Below, one piece after another: positions 1 through 8,703 of a DNA stretch of 64,000 bases. The stretch is from JAWLEV01 sp041685915. Its GTDB lineage: Bacteria; Chloroflexota; Anaerolineae; UBA1429. The DNA lies in assembly GCA_041685915.1 (NCBI GenBank), contig JAWLEV010000001.1, positions 45,791 to 109,790 of the forward strand. Reading direction: 5' to 3'. The position numbers and the translations under genes were made by a program. Within the stretch, counting starts at the first letter, position 1. Every line of letters begins with the position of its first letter. The notes below the pieces were generated by a model. That model did no database searches. It was given only the letters and a program-made list of their open reading frames with translations, and was not told the origin of the DNA.

Positions 1-492
1 CCCCAGGAACTCGAGCTTGCCCTCCTCTTTCAACCCCAGGCGGTACTCCACCTCCACATATTCTTCCGCGGGCACCGCGATGAGAGCCACGTTTCCGCTC
101 AGCGCCGTCATCACGCCGCTCTCCACCAGACCATAGGCCAAAGCGACCAAATTGGCCACCTGGGCGTTATGACCGCAGGCATGGGCCGCCCCCGTCTCGG
201 GATCGGCGTCGGGATGATCGGGCACCAATACAGAGTCCATCTCCCCCATATATCCCACGGTAGGACCATTCCTCGCGCCCTCTAGTATCCCCTTCACCCC
301 CGTGATGGCAATCCCCGTCTGGTGGGGGATATCCAGAGCGGTCATCCTGTCCACGACCAGATCGGCCGTGCGAAACTCTTTGAATCCCAATTCGGGATGC
401 ACACGAATGTCTTCCCCCAGGGCGATGATCTCCTCGCGGTGCCTCTCGATAGCCTCACACGCGCGATCCTTTAATTCCGCTACGTCGACCAC
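1..492 (-). CDS. M20-family amidohydrolase, 3' end outside window
   Basis: The first 164 codons of a peptidase M20 / amidohydrolase are visible; the gene runs off the left edge. The start is GTG at 492, preceded by GGAGG nine bases upstream. Family marks in order are the N-terminal RxHPELGFxE motif, a YMGEMDS segment at the usual 'GDxD' metal position, and an AHACGHNA segment that supplies a metal-binding His. M20 amidohydrolases hydrolyse N-acyl amino acids, aminobenzoyl-glutamate or similar amides in the cytoplasm using a two-metal centre. The exact substrate cannot be told from the part seen. It lies 29 bp downstream of the GH1 gene on the same strand and could be co-transcribed with it. 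Confidence 0.85.
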   Translation of the reverse strand, partial: MVDVAELKDRACEAIERHREEIIALGEDIRVHPELGFKEFRTADLVVDRMTALDIPHQTGIAITGVKGILEGARNGPTVGYMGEMDSVLVPDHPDADPETGAAHACGHNAQVANLVALAYGLVESGVMTALSGNVALIAVPAEEYVEVEYRLGLKEEGKLEFLG

Positions 493-521
493 TTTTCTCT
501 ACCTCCAGTCCAACACTTTAT

Positions 522-1859
522 TCAGCACTCCACGGCGTTCTCCGCCACGACCGAGGCATAGTATGCGGCGCTGTCCTTGGGAATGCGCTCCAACGTCTCA
601 TAATCCACATACACGATGCCAAAACGCCGGGAATAGCCCAGCGCCCATTCGAAATTATCCATGAGCGACCATACAAAATATCCCCGCAGGGGTACACCCT
701 GTTCCAGGGCCCGCTGTGCCGCGCAGAAATGGTCCCTCAAATACACGATGCGCTTCTCGTCATGCACCTCACCCTCTGGTGTCAGCACGTCCTCGTAGGC
801 ACAGCCGTTCTCCGTGATATACATCACTGGCGAACCATAGTCCTGCGACAGACGCACCAAAAGATCCGTCAGGCCCTGCGGATAGACCTCCCATCCCATA
901 GCTGTATATTCACCCTCCGGCTCCAATGTCCTGTAATCCAAAAACTCGCCAGGGGCATCCTCCACGACGGCCCGAGAATAGTAGTTGACGCCCAAAAAGT
1001 CGATGGGTTGGGCGATGACCTCCATATCTCCAGGGGCCACACGTGGCAGCAGATAACCAAAAAGATCCTCGGCGTCCTCGGGATAACGCGCCTCAAAGAG
1101 AGGATCCATGAACCAGCGGTTGGCATAGCCATCGTGCCGCCGCGCGGCGGCCACATCCCCAGCCTCCTCACTGGCCGGATAGGAAGGGCTAAAGTTTAGG
1201 GTAATGCCCACCTGCGTGGTCTCTTCGCCGGCCTCGCGCAACGGATGGACGGCCAGGCCGTGAGAGAGCAAGAGATGATGGGCCACCTGTAAAGCCAGGC
1301 CCAGATCCTCCCAACCAGGCGCATGCCGCCCCTGCAGATGCCCTATAAAAGCCGCGACCCAGGGCTCATTGTGCGTTATCCAATGGTGCACGCGATCCCC
1401 CAGGCGCTCGGCGACCAGCGCGGCATAATCGGCGTAATGATAGGCCGTGTCCCGCGCCGCCCATCCCCCCACACGCTGCAAGGCGGAGGGCAGATCCCAG
1501 TGATACAGCGTGACAAAGGGCGTGATACCCGCCTCAAGAAGTTCGTCCACCAGACGTTCGTAAAAATCGAGCCCCTCCTCGCTGACCTCTCCAACCCCCT
1601 CAGGCAAGACCCGCGGCCAGGAGATGGAGAAACGGTAGGCCTCCATGCCCAGGTCGGCCATGAGCGCCACGTCCTCCTCATAGCGATGGTAATGGTCATC
1701 GGCCACGTCGCCCGTATCGTCGTCGTGAACTTTGCCCGGCCAACGGCAAAAGTCGTCCCAGATGGCCCGCCCCCGCTCGTCGATACCTCCCTCAATTTGA
1801 TAGGAGGCCGTGGCCGTCCCCCAGAGGAAATCATCGGGAAAATCCAGTAACTCACTCAT
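522..1859 (-). CDS. GH1 family beta-glucosidase
   Basis: This is a 445-residue glycoside hydrolase family 1 enzyme of full length for the family. It begins with the FLWGTATASYQIEG signature (residues ~11-24). The acid/base Glu is E165 in THNEPW and the nucleophile Glu is E350 in YITENG. It should hydrolyse beta-glucosides or beta-galactosides by a retaining mechanism. There is no signal peptide, so it is probably cytoplasmic and acts on imported disaccharides. I chose ATG at 1859 because AAAGGGGGG lies just upstream; the frame stays open nine codons further without a better site. A good promoter sits at 1895-1923. The M20 gene follows 29 bp downstream. Confidence 0.95.
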   Translation of the reverse strand: MSELLDFPDDFLWGTATASYQIEGGIDERGRAIWDDFCRWPGKVHDDDTGDVADDHYHRYEEDVALMADLGMEAYRFSISWPRVLPEGVGEVSEEGLDFYERLVDELLEAGITPFVTLYHWDLPSALQRVGGWAARDTAYHYADYAALVAERLGDRVHHWITHNEPWVAAFIGHLQGRHAPGWEDLGLALQVAHHLLLSHGLAVHPLREAGEETTQVGITLNFSPSYPASEEAGDVAAARRHDGYANRWFMDPLFEARYPEDAEDLFGYLLPRVAPGDMEVIAQPIDFLGVNYYSRAVVEDAPGEFLDYRTLEPEGEYTAMGWEVYPQGLTDLLVRLSQDYGSPVMYITENGCAYEDVLTPEGEVHDEKRIVYLRDHFCAAQRALEQGVPLRGYFVWSLMDNFEWALGYSRRFGIVYVDYETLERIPKDSAAYYASVVAENAVEC

Positions 1860-1894
1860 GGGTTCCCCCCTTTCATAGTACAACATTCCCTCGT

Positions 1895-1923
1895 ATCATA
1901 GACCCAAGACGAGAACACGTCAA
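1895..1923 (-). promoter_or_regulatory. Sigma-70-type promoter for the GH1 gene
   Basis: Read on the minus strand: TTGACG (1918-1923), a 17-base spacer, then TATGAT (1895-1900), about 36 bases upstream of the GH1 start. It is divergent from the cfa promoter at 1954-1983. Confidence 0.7.
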
Positions 1924-1953
1924 CACCTTCCTCGGCCTTTACCTGGGGACGGC

Positions 1954-1983
1954 TTGACGCAAACTATTAGTAATGTGTATTAT
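1954..1983 (+). promoter_or_regulatory. Sigma-70-type promoter for cfa
   Basis: TTGACG (1954-1959), an 18-base spacer, then TATTAT (1978-1983). Transcription would begin near 1990. That places the in-frame ATGs at 1973 and 1982 upstream of the message and supports translation from 2021. Confidence 0.65.
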
Positions 1984-2020
1984 GACAGACAAACAGAAAC
2001 CGCATGGGAGGAGCGGTACG

Positions 2021-3551
2021 ATGGCGAATAATCCAGTACGCATCACCCAAAAAGTATTGAAGACGGTTTTTGGAAAGAACCCCCAAATGGGCTTTCGTCT
2101 CTGGGATGGAACCTATTGGCCCGACGATGGCCCACGCGAGGCGACGGTGATACTCAAGCATCCAGGCGCCCTGCGCGCCATGCTCCTTCCCGCCAACGAG
2201 GTGAATATGGGAGAGGCCTACCTGTACGACGACTTTGACATCGAGGGTGACGTGGAGACGGCCTTTGAGGCCGCACAACCCCTACTGCGCGATGGCCTGG
2301 ATTGGCACACCAAACTGGAGTTGGCCCTGAAACTCTTACGCCTGCCAGCCAAGCGCCGAATAGAGCGTGGATCCCGGGGCCGGGCGCAGATGAGAGGGCA
2401 ACAACACTCCATTAACCGCGACCGTCAGGCTATAGCCTATCATTACGATGTCTCCAACGACTTTTACAGTTTGTGGCTGGACAGCCGCATGGTCTACTCG
2501 TGTGCCTATTTCGTCTCGCCAGATGACGACCTGGACACCGCCCAGGCCCGAAAACTCGACTATATCTGCCGCAAGCTACGTCTCCGATCCGGCCAGCGCC
2601 TGCTGGACATCGGCTGCGGATGGGGCGGACTGGTCATACACGCGGCAAAACACTATGGTGTGGACGCCACCGGCATCACCCTTAGCCAGCCTCAGGCTGA
2701 TCTGGCCAATAAGCGTATCGCCGAGGCGGGGTTAGAGGCCCGTTGCCGGGTGCAGGTACGCGACTATCGAGAGATGGATGAGACCGAATCTTACGATGCC
2801 CTGGCCAGCGTAGGCATGTTCGAACACGTAGGTGAGGATATGCTGCCCATATACTTTCAGCAGGCGTGGGATCTTCTCAAAGCACCGGGGGTCTTTCTCA
2901 ATCACGGCATCGCCGTACACACCGATCAGGAGAAACAGCCCAAAAANNNNNNNNNNNNNNNNNNNNNNNNNNNNNNNNNNNNNNNNNNNNNNNNNNNNNN
3001 NNNNNNNNNNNNNNNNNNNNNNNNNNNNNNNNNNNNNNNNNNNNNNCATATACTTTCAGCAGGCGTGGGATCTTCTCAAAGCACCGGGGGTCTTTCTCAA
3101 TCACGGCATCGCCGTACACACCGATCAGGAGAAACAGCCCAAAAAGAGCTTCTCCGATACCTATGTCTTTCCAGATGGCGAACTGGTCCCCATCTCCACG
3201 ACACTGCGCATCGCCGAGGAGATACACTTTAGAGTGCGTGACGTGGAGAGCCTGCGGGAGCACTATGCCCTCACCCTCCGCCACTGGGTACGGCGCTTGG
3301 AGGAACGCCACGAGGAGGCGCTCCAGTTCGTGAACGAGCCCACCTACCGGGTATGGCGACTATACATGTCCGGATCGGCCTACGGATTCGCCACCGGCGA
3401 TCTTAACGTCTATCAGACACTGCTGGTCAAACCGGATGCCCATGGCGCGAGCCACCTACCCTTGAGCCGGAGGGATTGGTATCAAGAGAAAGAAGCGATA
3501 GAGATCGTGGAGCAACAACCAAAAGTTCCCGTCCGCGGCTCCGGAGAATGA
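2021..3551 (+). CDS. cfa: Cyclopropane-fatty-acyl-phospholipid synthase (interrupted by an assembly gap)
   Basis: This SAM-dependent enzyme adds a methylene group across double bonds of membrane phospholipid acyl chains. The SAM-binding motif LDIGCGWGG is clear, as are the YDVSNDFY segment and the family's EHVG motif. ATG at 2021 has GGGAGGAG seven bases upstream. A 100-N gap at 2947-3046 sits inside the gene with a 99-bp exact duplication on either side. Removing the Ns and one copy gives one uninterrupted frame of 443 residues, normal for the family, so I treat the gene as intact. The right-hand part carries the C-terminal half, ending at 3551. The gene stands alone, convergent with manA. 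Confidence 0.92.
2848..3145. other. 100-N assembly gap flanked by identical 99-bp copies
   Basis: 2848-2946 and 3047-3145 are identical over 99 bp; 2947-3046 are exactly 100 N. Both copies encode the same stretch of Cfa in frame. The pattern fits two contigs whose ends overlap by 99 bp and were joined with a fixed-size gap without merging the overlap. It is not a biological repeat. Confidence 0.93.
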
Positions 3552-3558
3552 GATGATA

Positions 3559-3595
3559 ATCGGCGGTGGACGTTCTCATATCATCCACCGCCGAT
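3559..3595. terminator. Bidirectional hairpin terminator between cfa and manA
   Basis: A 12-bp perfect stem (3559-3570 with 3584-3595) and a 13-base loop lie between the convergent stop codons of cfa (3551) and manA (3620). There is only a short T run, so this is a plausible rather than ideal intrinsic terminator. Confidence 0.6.
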
Positions 3596-3619
3596 CACCT
3601 TTATGCTCGTTTGGAATGG

Positions 3620-4642
3620 CTAGGAGTTGTCACCCATATAGACGCGAAGAAAGAGGCCCGATTCCTCCGCCCGAATCACGTACTCTCCCAACGCGGCGGG
3701 GAGCAGTACAAAGCGCACGGCTTCTACCGGCAGCGCTTGGCCAGCCCAGCCTACATGTCCCGCGCCCTCCAGGCAACCCCAGATCTCAAAAGTGGTCCCA
3801 TCGCAACGCCCAGAAAAGCCGGCGCCACTCTCCAGAACCAAGCGCTCCACCACAAATTTGGGATCCCTGACCAGGAGCGAATGCTCCATTCCCTCCTCTT
3901 CAGCGATGGGCTCGGGTTCGACCTTCTTCGGCTCCACACATTGCCAATCGATCACGTCAAGGGCTTTCTCCACGTGCAGGGGGCGAGGTTCTCCATCCTC
4001 CCCCACACGCCCCCAGTCGTAAACGCGATAGGTGGTATCCGAGTTTTGCTGTATCTCTGCCACTACCGCGCCGGCCAGCAGGGAATGCACCGTGCCCGGG
4101 GAAATGTGGACGCAGTCCCCCGCGGCGATGGGCACACGGTGCAACTGCTCCTCTAGCGTACTGTTCTCGATGGCCTCACGAAAGCTCTCTGGCGTGACCC
4201 CGACGGCGAGGCCGTAGACCAATTCTGCATCGGGTTCGGCGTGCAGCACGTACCACATCTCGCTCTTGCCCAACTCGCCGTCCTCGTGCGCCCGGGCATA
4301 GGGATCGTCGGGGTGCACCTGCACAGATAACGAGGCGTTGGCGTCCAACAGTTTGACGAGAAGGGGGAACTTACCCCGAGTCAGCATCTCCGAGGAGCGG
4401 GTGCCCACCAGATCCGTTCCCAATTCCTCCAGCACCTCGTTCAGCGTTCGCCCCTCCCAATGCCCTGAGGCAACCTTGGTGGGGGAACTGGGGTGTCCAG
4501 AGATATCCCAACTCTCGGCCACGATGCCTGGGGGCAACTCCCGGCCAAAGAGGGTCCCCAGATGCCGGCCACCCCAGATATAGTCCCGAAACACGGGTAT
4601 AAAAGTCAGGGGATATATGTGCTTTTGCTCGCTTTGCGTCAT
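3620..4642 (-). CDS. manA: Mannose-6-phosphate isomerase, class I
   Basis: This 340-residue zinc enzyme interconverts mannose-6-phosphate and fructose-6-phosphate, linking mannose use and GDP-mannose supply to glycolysis. The zinc-site motifs are in order: QVHPDD, KSEMWY (Glu ligand) and the SPGTVHSL His, followed by the YDWGR motif typical of short bacterial ManA. The N-terminal W-GG segment (YIWGGRHLG) is present. The length matches the short Bacillus-type class. The start ATG at 4642 has GAGGGG nine bases upstream. It lies 64 bp downstream of the topoisomerase gene on the same strand, though the functions look unrelated. Confidence 0.92.
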   Translation of the reverse strand: MTQSEQKHIYPLTFIPVFRDYIWGGRHLGTLFGRELPPGIVAESWDISGHPSSPTKVASGHWEGRTLNEVLEELGTDLVGTRSSEMLTRGKFPLLVKLLDANASLSVQVHPDDPYARAHEDGELGKSEMWYVLHAEPDAELVYGLAVGVTPESFREAIENSTLEEQLHRVPIAAGDCVHISPGTVHSLLAGAVVAEIQQNSDTTYRVYDWGRVGEDGEPRPLHVEKALDVIDWQCVEPKKVEPEPIAEEEGMEHSLLVRDPKFVVERLVLESGAGFSGRCDGTTFEIWGCLEGAGHVGWAGQALPVEAVRFVLLPAALGEYVIRAEESGLFLRVYMGDNS

Positions 4643-4706
4643 GCTGCCCCTCGTCAGTCGCCTGCTGAAGGAGATCTACAGGATCTAGAGAAATCGTACA
4701 ACGTTG

Positions 4707-6950
4707 CTAACTGGTCTCTTCGTCCTGCTCCGTCACCGCCTCCTCTTGGGGCGGTTCCACGATATCCAGGGCCGCCTGCAACGTAGCAGCATATTCCAGA
4801 CAGGAATCGTCGCAGGGACAGAGAGCGAACTCGTCCTTCGGGTGCTGCACCTTGTAGAACTGCGTGCGACGCCTAACCTCCGCCTCCAGGAGTTCGGCAA
4901 AGTCCTCTCGATCCCATCGGGACGCGACAACGCCAAAGACGTCAAGGAGACTCTTACCGTTCTGATTCCACACCGGGCCGACGGCCACAAAAGCGATGAT
5001 CTCCCCATCGTCATCCAGGGCGAGGAACGCTTCTCGCCATTCCCCATGCAAGGACGGCAGATATCGCTCCGCTATCTCCTCCAGATCGCCCGGAAGATCG
5101 GCTTCGGGATACCTTTCGGCCACTTCATCAAAGAACTTGGCCACGGCCGGTAGATCCGTGCCCATGCAGGTACGCAGTGTGATGCCATATTCCTCTTCGA
5201 ATTCGTCATAGTCGCCATAGGCCGCGGTCCGCACCCAGGCGAACTTGCGGCGCAGTTTGGCCGGATAGTATTCGTTCAACACGTCATAGTCCACCTTCTC
5301 ACCCCAACGGTAATAGACGCGAGGATCGATGTAGGACTTGAGGCTGGTGCCCGTGTTCCAGTCGCGCTTCTGCTTTCTTATCTCGAATTGGGCGTCAATC
5401 TTATCCAGGGCGATCCTGGCCCGCTCCAGCCGCTCCTTAGAAGTCCCGATACGCTCGCGTGCCTCATCGAGGCGCTCCCTATATTGCTCGCGGACCTCTC
5501 CTTGCGCCTCCCGCGTCTCGGCCTCCGCTTCTTTTTCGGCCGCTTCCTCTTTCAGTTCAGCCAGTTTTCCCTCTCGCTCCGCCACCTGTTCCTCATACCG
5601 CGCCATGCGTTCCTCAGCCTTTTTCCGACGGCTTTCATAGCGTTCGCGCGCATTCTCCCAGTCGCCCTGATAGTCTTTGGTGTGGTTGCACAGCCGTGCA
5701 GCCTCAAGGTTAGCCTCGCTGGCCACCTTCCACTTTACATGGTCCGGAGCGTCGGGCCCTATATTCGAGGTCGCCAGACTCTTGCGCACGGCGGCCGTAG
5801 CGTGATAGGTGCGGAAAACCTTGGCCGTCAACCCCGGCAATATGCTCGACAGATAGGCATTCACGTCCCGACTGCCAATGTCATGAAATAACTGGGGCAG
5901 ATTTCGCGTGGGATGTCCCCCTTCGTCGTCGGAGGGCGAATGCGACGGCTGTGCATTTTTCACCAACTCGACCAGATTCTCCCAGACGTCGTCGGGAGCC
6001 TCAAGCTCCCGGTGCCACTCTACGGCATCCTTTCCCAGGAAATTGAACTCCACTATCCTGTCTTCCTTGTGCAGGGTCACATGTTCGGGGCGCAATGTGG
6101 TGGCTCCCACTGTATCGGCCTCATCGGCGTCCTTTTCATCACCTACACGCAGACACAAATGGTCGATCAGATAACATGCTGTCGCCACCATGCGGCGCTG
6201 GGGATCATCGGCGGTCAGATCCCTAGAGATCCGCTCCCTCACCTGATCCAGCTTTCTCCCCAGGCGACGGCTTTCATCGAACTTTGCCGCCTCCCGCTCC
6301 TGCTTGATGGGTGCCGTATCTCCTAGCCAGATATACTTGAGTTTCCCGGAGAGCTTGTCCTTCCAGCGGGCCACCCACATAGAATCGGGCTGCCACACGA
6401 TCTCATCCCAACCATCCCTTTCCAGAGACGCATCGGGACTCAGATTAAGGGTGATGTCGGAACGCTTGGCGCCCTCTTTCCAGTGCCCTCGCAGCGGGTG
6501 TTTACCACGTCCCACGAATATGCTGCTGGGCTCGACCATATAAGTGCCCAGCTCGACGCGCTGGCCATCCACGATGGCATAACCATACTTGGCCTCTAAC
6601 CTCTCTCGCTCCGCCTTGCGCGCCTCGCGATCCGCCTTACGTTCCTCCTTACTCATCTCCTCTTTGGCCTTTTTCTGGGCCTCCAGATACGCATAATAGG
6701 CGCTGAAATCCACTTCCTCGGGTTTCAAAGGAGGCTCGATTCCCAAGGCCTCGCTGAAATCCTCGAAAAAGTTTCTGACAAAGACCTCGTCTTCTACATA
6801 TTTTGTCTCTTTTTTCCGCGCCCAAGCCAGAGCCATCTCCTCCTGTTTAAAGGTGAGCTCTATCTCCTCCCCGCGTACCACAACAGACAGACCAGGAAGA
6901 TCCGATGGCTCGGGCACGATGACACCATTATGAATAAGCTGCCTCAACAC
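4707..6950 (-). CDS. Eukaryotic-type DNA topoisomerase IB with C-terminal GNAT-like extension
   Basis: This 747-residue protein resembles the large eukaryotic type IB topoisomerase rather than the small poxvirus-like bacterial form. It relaxes supercoils by single-strand nicking through a 3'-phosphotyrosine. The order is an N-terminal DNA-binding core (~1-230), a catalytic core (~250-425), a charged coiled-coil linker (~430-520), and the active-site segment. All five catalytic residues can be placed: R268 (CLRVGDEK), K307 (FLGKD), R380 (KVFRTYHAT), H423 (LCNHTK) and Y540 (SLKSYIDPR). From ~588 onward, about 150 residues go beyond the usual end. They have a GNAT-like strand-helix-hairpin pattern and a CPCDDSC cluster (711-717). 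The start is GTG at 6950 with AAGGAG 12 bases upstream. The domain assignment for the extension is inference. Confidence 0.9.
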   Translation of the reverse strand: MLRQLIHNGVIVPEPSDLPGLSVVVRGEEIELTFKQEEMALAWARKKETKYVEDEVFVRNFFEDFSEALGIEPPLKPEEVDFSAYYAYLEAQKKAKEEMSKEERKADREARKAERERLEAKYGYAIVDGQRVELGTYMVEPSSIFVGRGKHPLRGHWKEGAKRSDITLNLSPDASLERDGWDEIVWQPDSMWVARWKDKLSGKLKYIWLGDTAPIKQEREAAKFDESRRLGRKLDQVRERISRDLTADDPQRRMVATACYLIDHLCLRVGDEKDADEADTVGATTLRPEHVTLHKEDRIVEFNFLGKDAVEWHRELEAPDDVWENLVELVKNAQPSHSPSDDEGGHPTRNLPQLFHDIGSRDVNAYLSSILPGLTAKVFRTYHATAAVRKSLATSNIGPDAPDHVKWKVASEANLEAARLCNHTKDYQGDWENARERYESRRKKAEERMARYEEQVAEREGKLAELKEEAAEKEAEAETREAQGEVREQYRERLDEARERIGTSKERLERARIALDKIDAQFEIRKQKRDWNTGTSLKSYIDPRVYYRWGEKVDYDVLNEYYPAKLRRKFAWVRTAAYGDYDEFEEEYGITLRTCMGTDLPAVAKFFDEVAERYPEADLPGDLEEIAERYLPSLHGEWREAFLALDDDGEIIAFVAVGPVWNQNGKSLLDVFGVVASRWDREDFAELLEAEVRRRTQFYKVQHPKDEFALCPCDDSCLEYAATLQAALDIVEPPQEEAVTEQDEETS

Positions 6951-7033
6951 AGAAGAACTTTACTCCTTAACATATCTTACTTACACAAAACCAAGCAACG
7001 CGAGAGACTATTCTTCGCGTCGCTTACATAAAT

Positions 7034-7062
7034 AGGATATCACAAAACTCCTCTTTCGACAA
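7034..7062 (-). promoter_or_regulatory. Promoter for the topoisomerase gene
   Basis: On the minus strand: TTGTCG (7057-7062), a 17-base spacer, then TATCCT (7034-7039), about 84 bases upstream of the GTG start. The 328-bp region 6951-7278 is AT-rich, holds this promoter and the divergent SOS-type promoter, and I see no gene in it. Confidence 0.55.
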
Positions 7063-7204
7063 GCTGCAGCCAACCTCGGCTATGCAATGCCCTTCCCAAA
7101 TAAAAGGCAAAACCACATTATCCCAAACGAGTATCGTTAAAAAGAGGCCCCCTATCCCAAATATCACAATATAGCGCTAAAAGAAGAAAAAAGACGATTA
7201 AAAC

Positions 7205-7233
7205 TTGACAAAGGCATATCTGTAGGCTATAAT
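7205..7233 (+). promoter_or_regulatory. Perfect-consensus sigma-70 promoter
   Basis: TTGACA (7205-7210), exactly 17 bases, then TATAAT (7228-7233). It drives the FtsK-like gene at 7279. A promoter this strong would normally be kept off by a repressor, and the operator at 7239-7252 lies where one would act. Confidence 0.85.
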
Positions 7234-7238
7234 GTATT

Positions 7239-7252
7239 AGAACAAACGTTCT
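7239..7252 (+). promoter_or_regulatory. LexA/DinR-type SOS box
   Basis: AGAACAAACGTTCT is a near-perfect palindrome matching the Gram-positive type SOS operator core GAAC-N4-GTTC. It begins six bases past the -10 hexamer, so it covers the expected transcription start, an ideal position for LexA repression. Confidence 0.7.
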
Positions 7253-7278
7253 ACACCATCTTCTGAAAGGGCTGTGAG

Positions 7279-8619
7279 ATGCAGGTATTGAGATCTCTTT
7301 TGGATCACAACCGACACGGCACACACTACTCTGACCGCATGCATCGCATTCTGAGCGTATGCAAGGACTGTGGTATTCTGTGGCATGAGGAACAGATCAC
7401 CTACGGCAATGGTATGACAGAGATGCGGCGCATAGACGACATCGAACCGGCCGGGAGTGTGCGGGTCACGCCGCGCCACGAAAAGTATGGTCTCAGAGTG
7501 AATCCTCGTATGCTGCCCAAACTCAAACGGATGGCGCCCCAGTTCGCCTATGCCCTGAATGTGGTCGAGGCGGACGTGGAGGTGGATGGGAATGTGGTGT
7601 ATGTCCGCGTGCCGCGCGCAGACGGCGCAGAAGAGGATATCGTCACCTTTCGGCGGGCGTGGTCCATCGCCCCCGATATAGCAGCTGGAAACGTCCTTCT
7701 GGGCATAGACGACGACCATCATCAGCTTGTGGTGGAACTGACTTCCCCCACGAATGTGCATGCCGCCGTCATAGGTATGACGGGAAGCGGCAAATCCACC
7801 CTCATGCGCACCATGATCTTGTCCGCCCAGATGATCGGCGATGTCCGGGTGGCTCTCTTCGATCCCAGTGGCGGCTTTCGTCCCCTATCCGGCCACCCCT
7901 CGGTGTGGCGGGGCGGCCTCTTTTACATGCCCGATGATTGTGAACGAGGCCTGGAAGCCCTGGCCCAATCCATCGGACGCGGGAGTGAAAAGTTAACCTA
8001 CGTTTTCGTCGATGAGGTCCCCGAACTGATCATGCAACAACCGTCCATCAAGGATCACCTGGCGCGGCTGGCCCAGGCTGGCCGGCACGCGGGATTGCAC
8101 CTGGTCTTGGGAGCACAACATCCCCTGTCCAGCGACCTGGGCCCCGTGACCATGCGCAACGTGGCAGTGCGGCTGGTGGGTCGAGTTTCCGACCGCACGG
8201 CAGCCTACAATGCCTCAGGACGAAACGATACGGGTGCGTGGAAACTCTTGGGCAAGGGGGATTTCCTCGTCGTGAACGGCAGCAAGATACGTCACTTTCA
8301 GGCGGCCCTCATCCAACAACGGACGCTAAGCGCGTGGGCACGGCGCTATCCTCCCCGTTCTCCCCGGGTGCCCGTCAGACCAAAGAGTTCGAAAAGGGCT
8401 CTCCAAAAGGGGACACAGAGAGCGCAAAGGGCGAATTCGTCCGGCCGACCGCCGGATTCCATCCCCCCACAAGTGATCCAGGCAATACGGGATTACTTGG
8501 GCGAGCACGGAGAGCCCCCCTCATTGAACTGGGTCTATCGCTATACCAAAGAGACCCTGCCCACGGGAGGATTCAACCGCGACAAGGCTCGCCGGGCCAT
8601 CGCCAGGGCCACAGAGTAG
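7279..8619 (+). CDS. FtsK/SpoIIIE-like DNA translocase ATPase, SOS-controlled
   Basis: This 446-residue cytoplasmic ATPase belongs to the FtsK/HerA group. Walker A is GMTGSGKST (~residues 170-178) and Walker B is TYVFVDEVPE, followed by a sensor-like GAQHP segment. The N-terminus has a CKDCGILWH motif that could bind zinc. The C-terminal ~70 residues are basic, then form a small helical domain that may be a winged helix like the FtsK gamma domain. There are no transmembrane segments, unlike cell-division FtsK. Such proteins pump double-stranded DNA, often for plasmid transfer or chromosome segregation. The ATG start has GAAAGGG seven bases upstream. The promoter and SOS box suggest damage induction. 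The exact role is unknown. Confidence 0.85.
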   Translation: MQVLRSLLDHNRHGTHYSDRMHRILSVCKDCGILWHEEQITYGNGMTEMRRIDDIEPAGSVRVTPRHEKYGLRVNPRMLPKLKRMAPQFAYALNVVEADVEVDGNVVYVRVPRADGAEEDIVTFRRAWSIAPDIAAGNVLLGIDDDHHQLVVELTSPTNVHAAVIGMTGSGKSTLMRTMILSAQMIGDVRVALFDPSGGFRPLSGHPSVWRGGLFYMPDDCERGLEALAQSIGRGSEKLTYVFVDEVPELIMQQPSIKDHLARLAQAGRHAGLHLVLGAQHPLSSDLGPVTMRNVAVRLVGRVSDRTAAYNASGRNDTGAWKLLGKGDFLVVNGSKIRHFQAALIQQRTLSAWARRYPPRSPRVPVRPKSSKRALQKGTQRAQRANSSGRPPDSIPPQVIQAIRDYLGEHGEPPSLNWVYRYTKETLPTGGFNRDKARRAIARATE

Positions 8620-8703
8620 CGCCAAAAGGATCGCTCCCGAGATTGCCCTCACAGACGTGACAAGATCTGAGGCAAAAAGATTCGAAAGTGAAAGGAAGAC
8701 GAC

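Noticed and set aside
2848..3145. Direct repeat of 99 bp in cfa as a mobile-element footprint
   Set aside because: The copies flank exactly 100 N and encode the same protein segment in frame; the same geometry recurs in atpD. It is an assembly artefact.
7237..7761. 174-codon frame opposite the FtsK-like gene
   Set aside because: Antisense to conserved residues and ends within the promoter/operator; not a gene.
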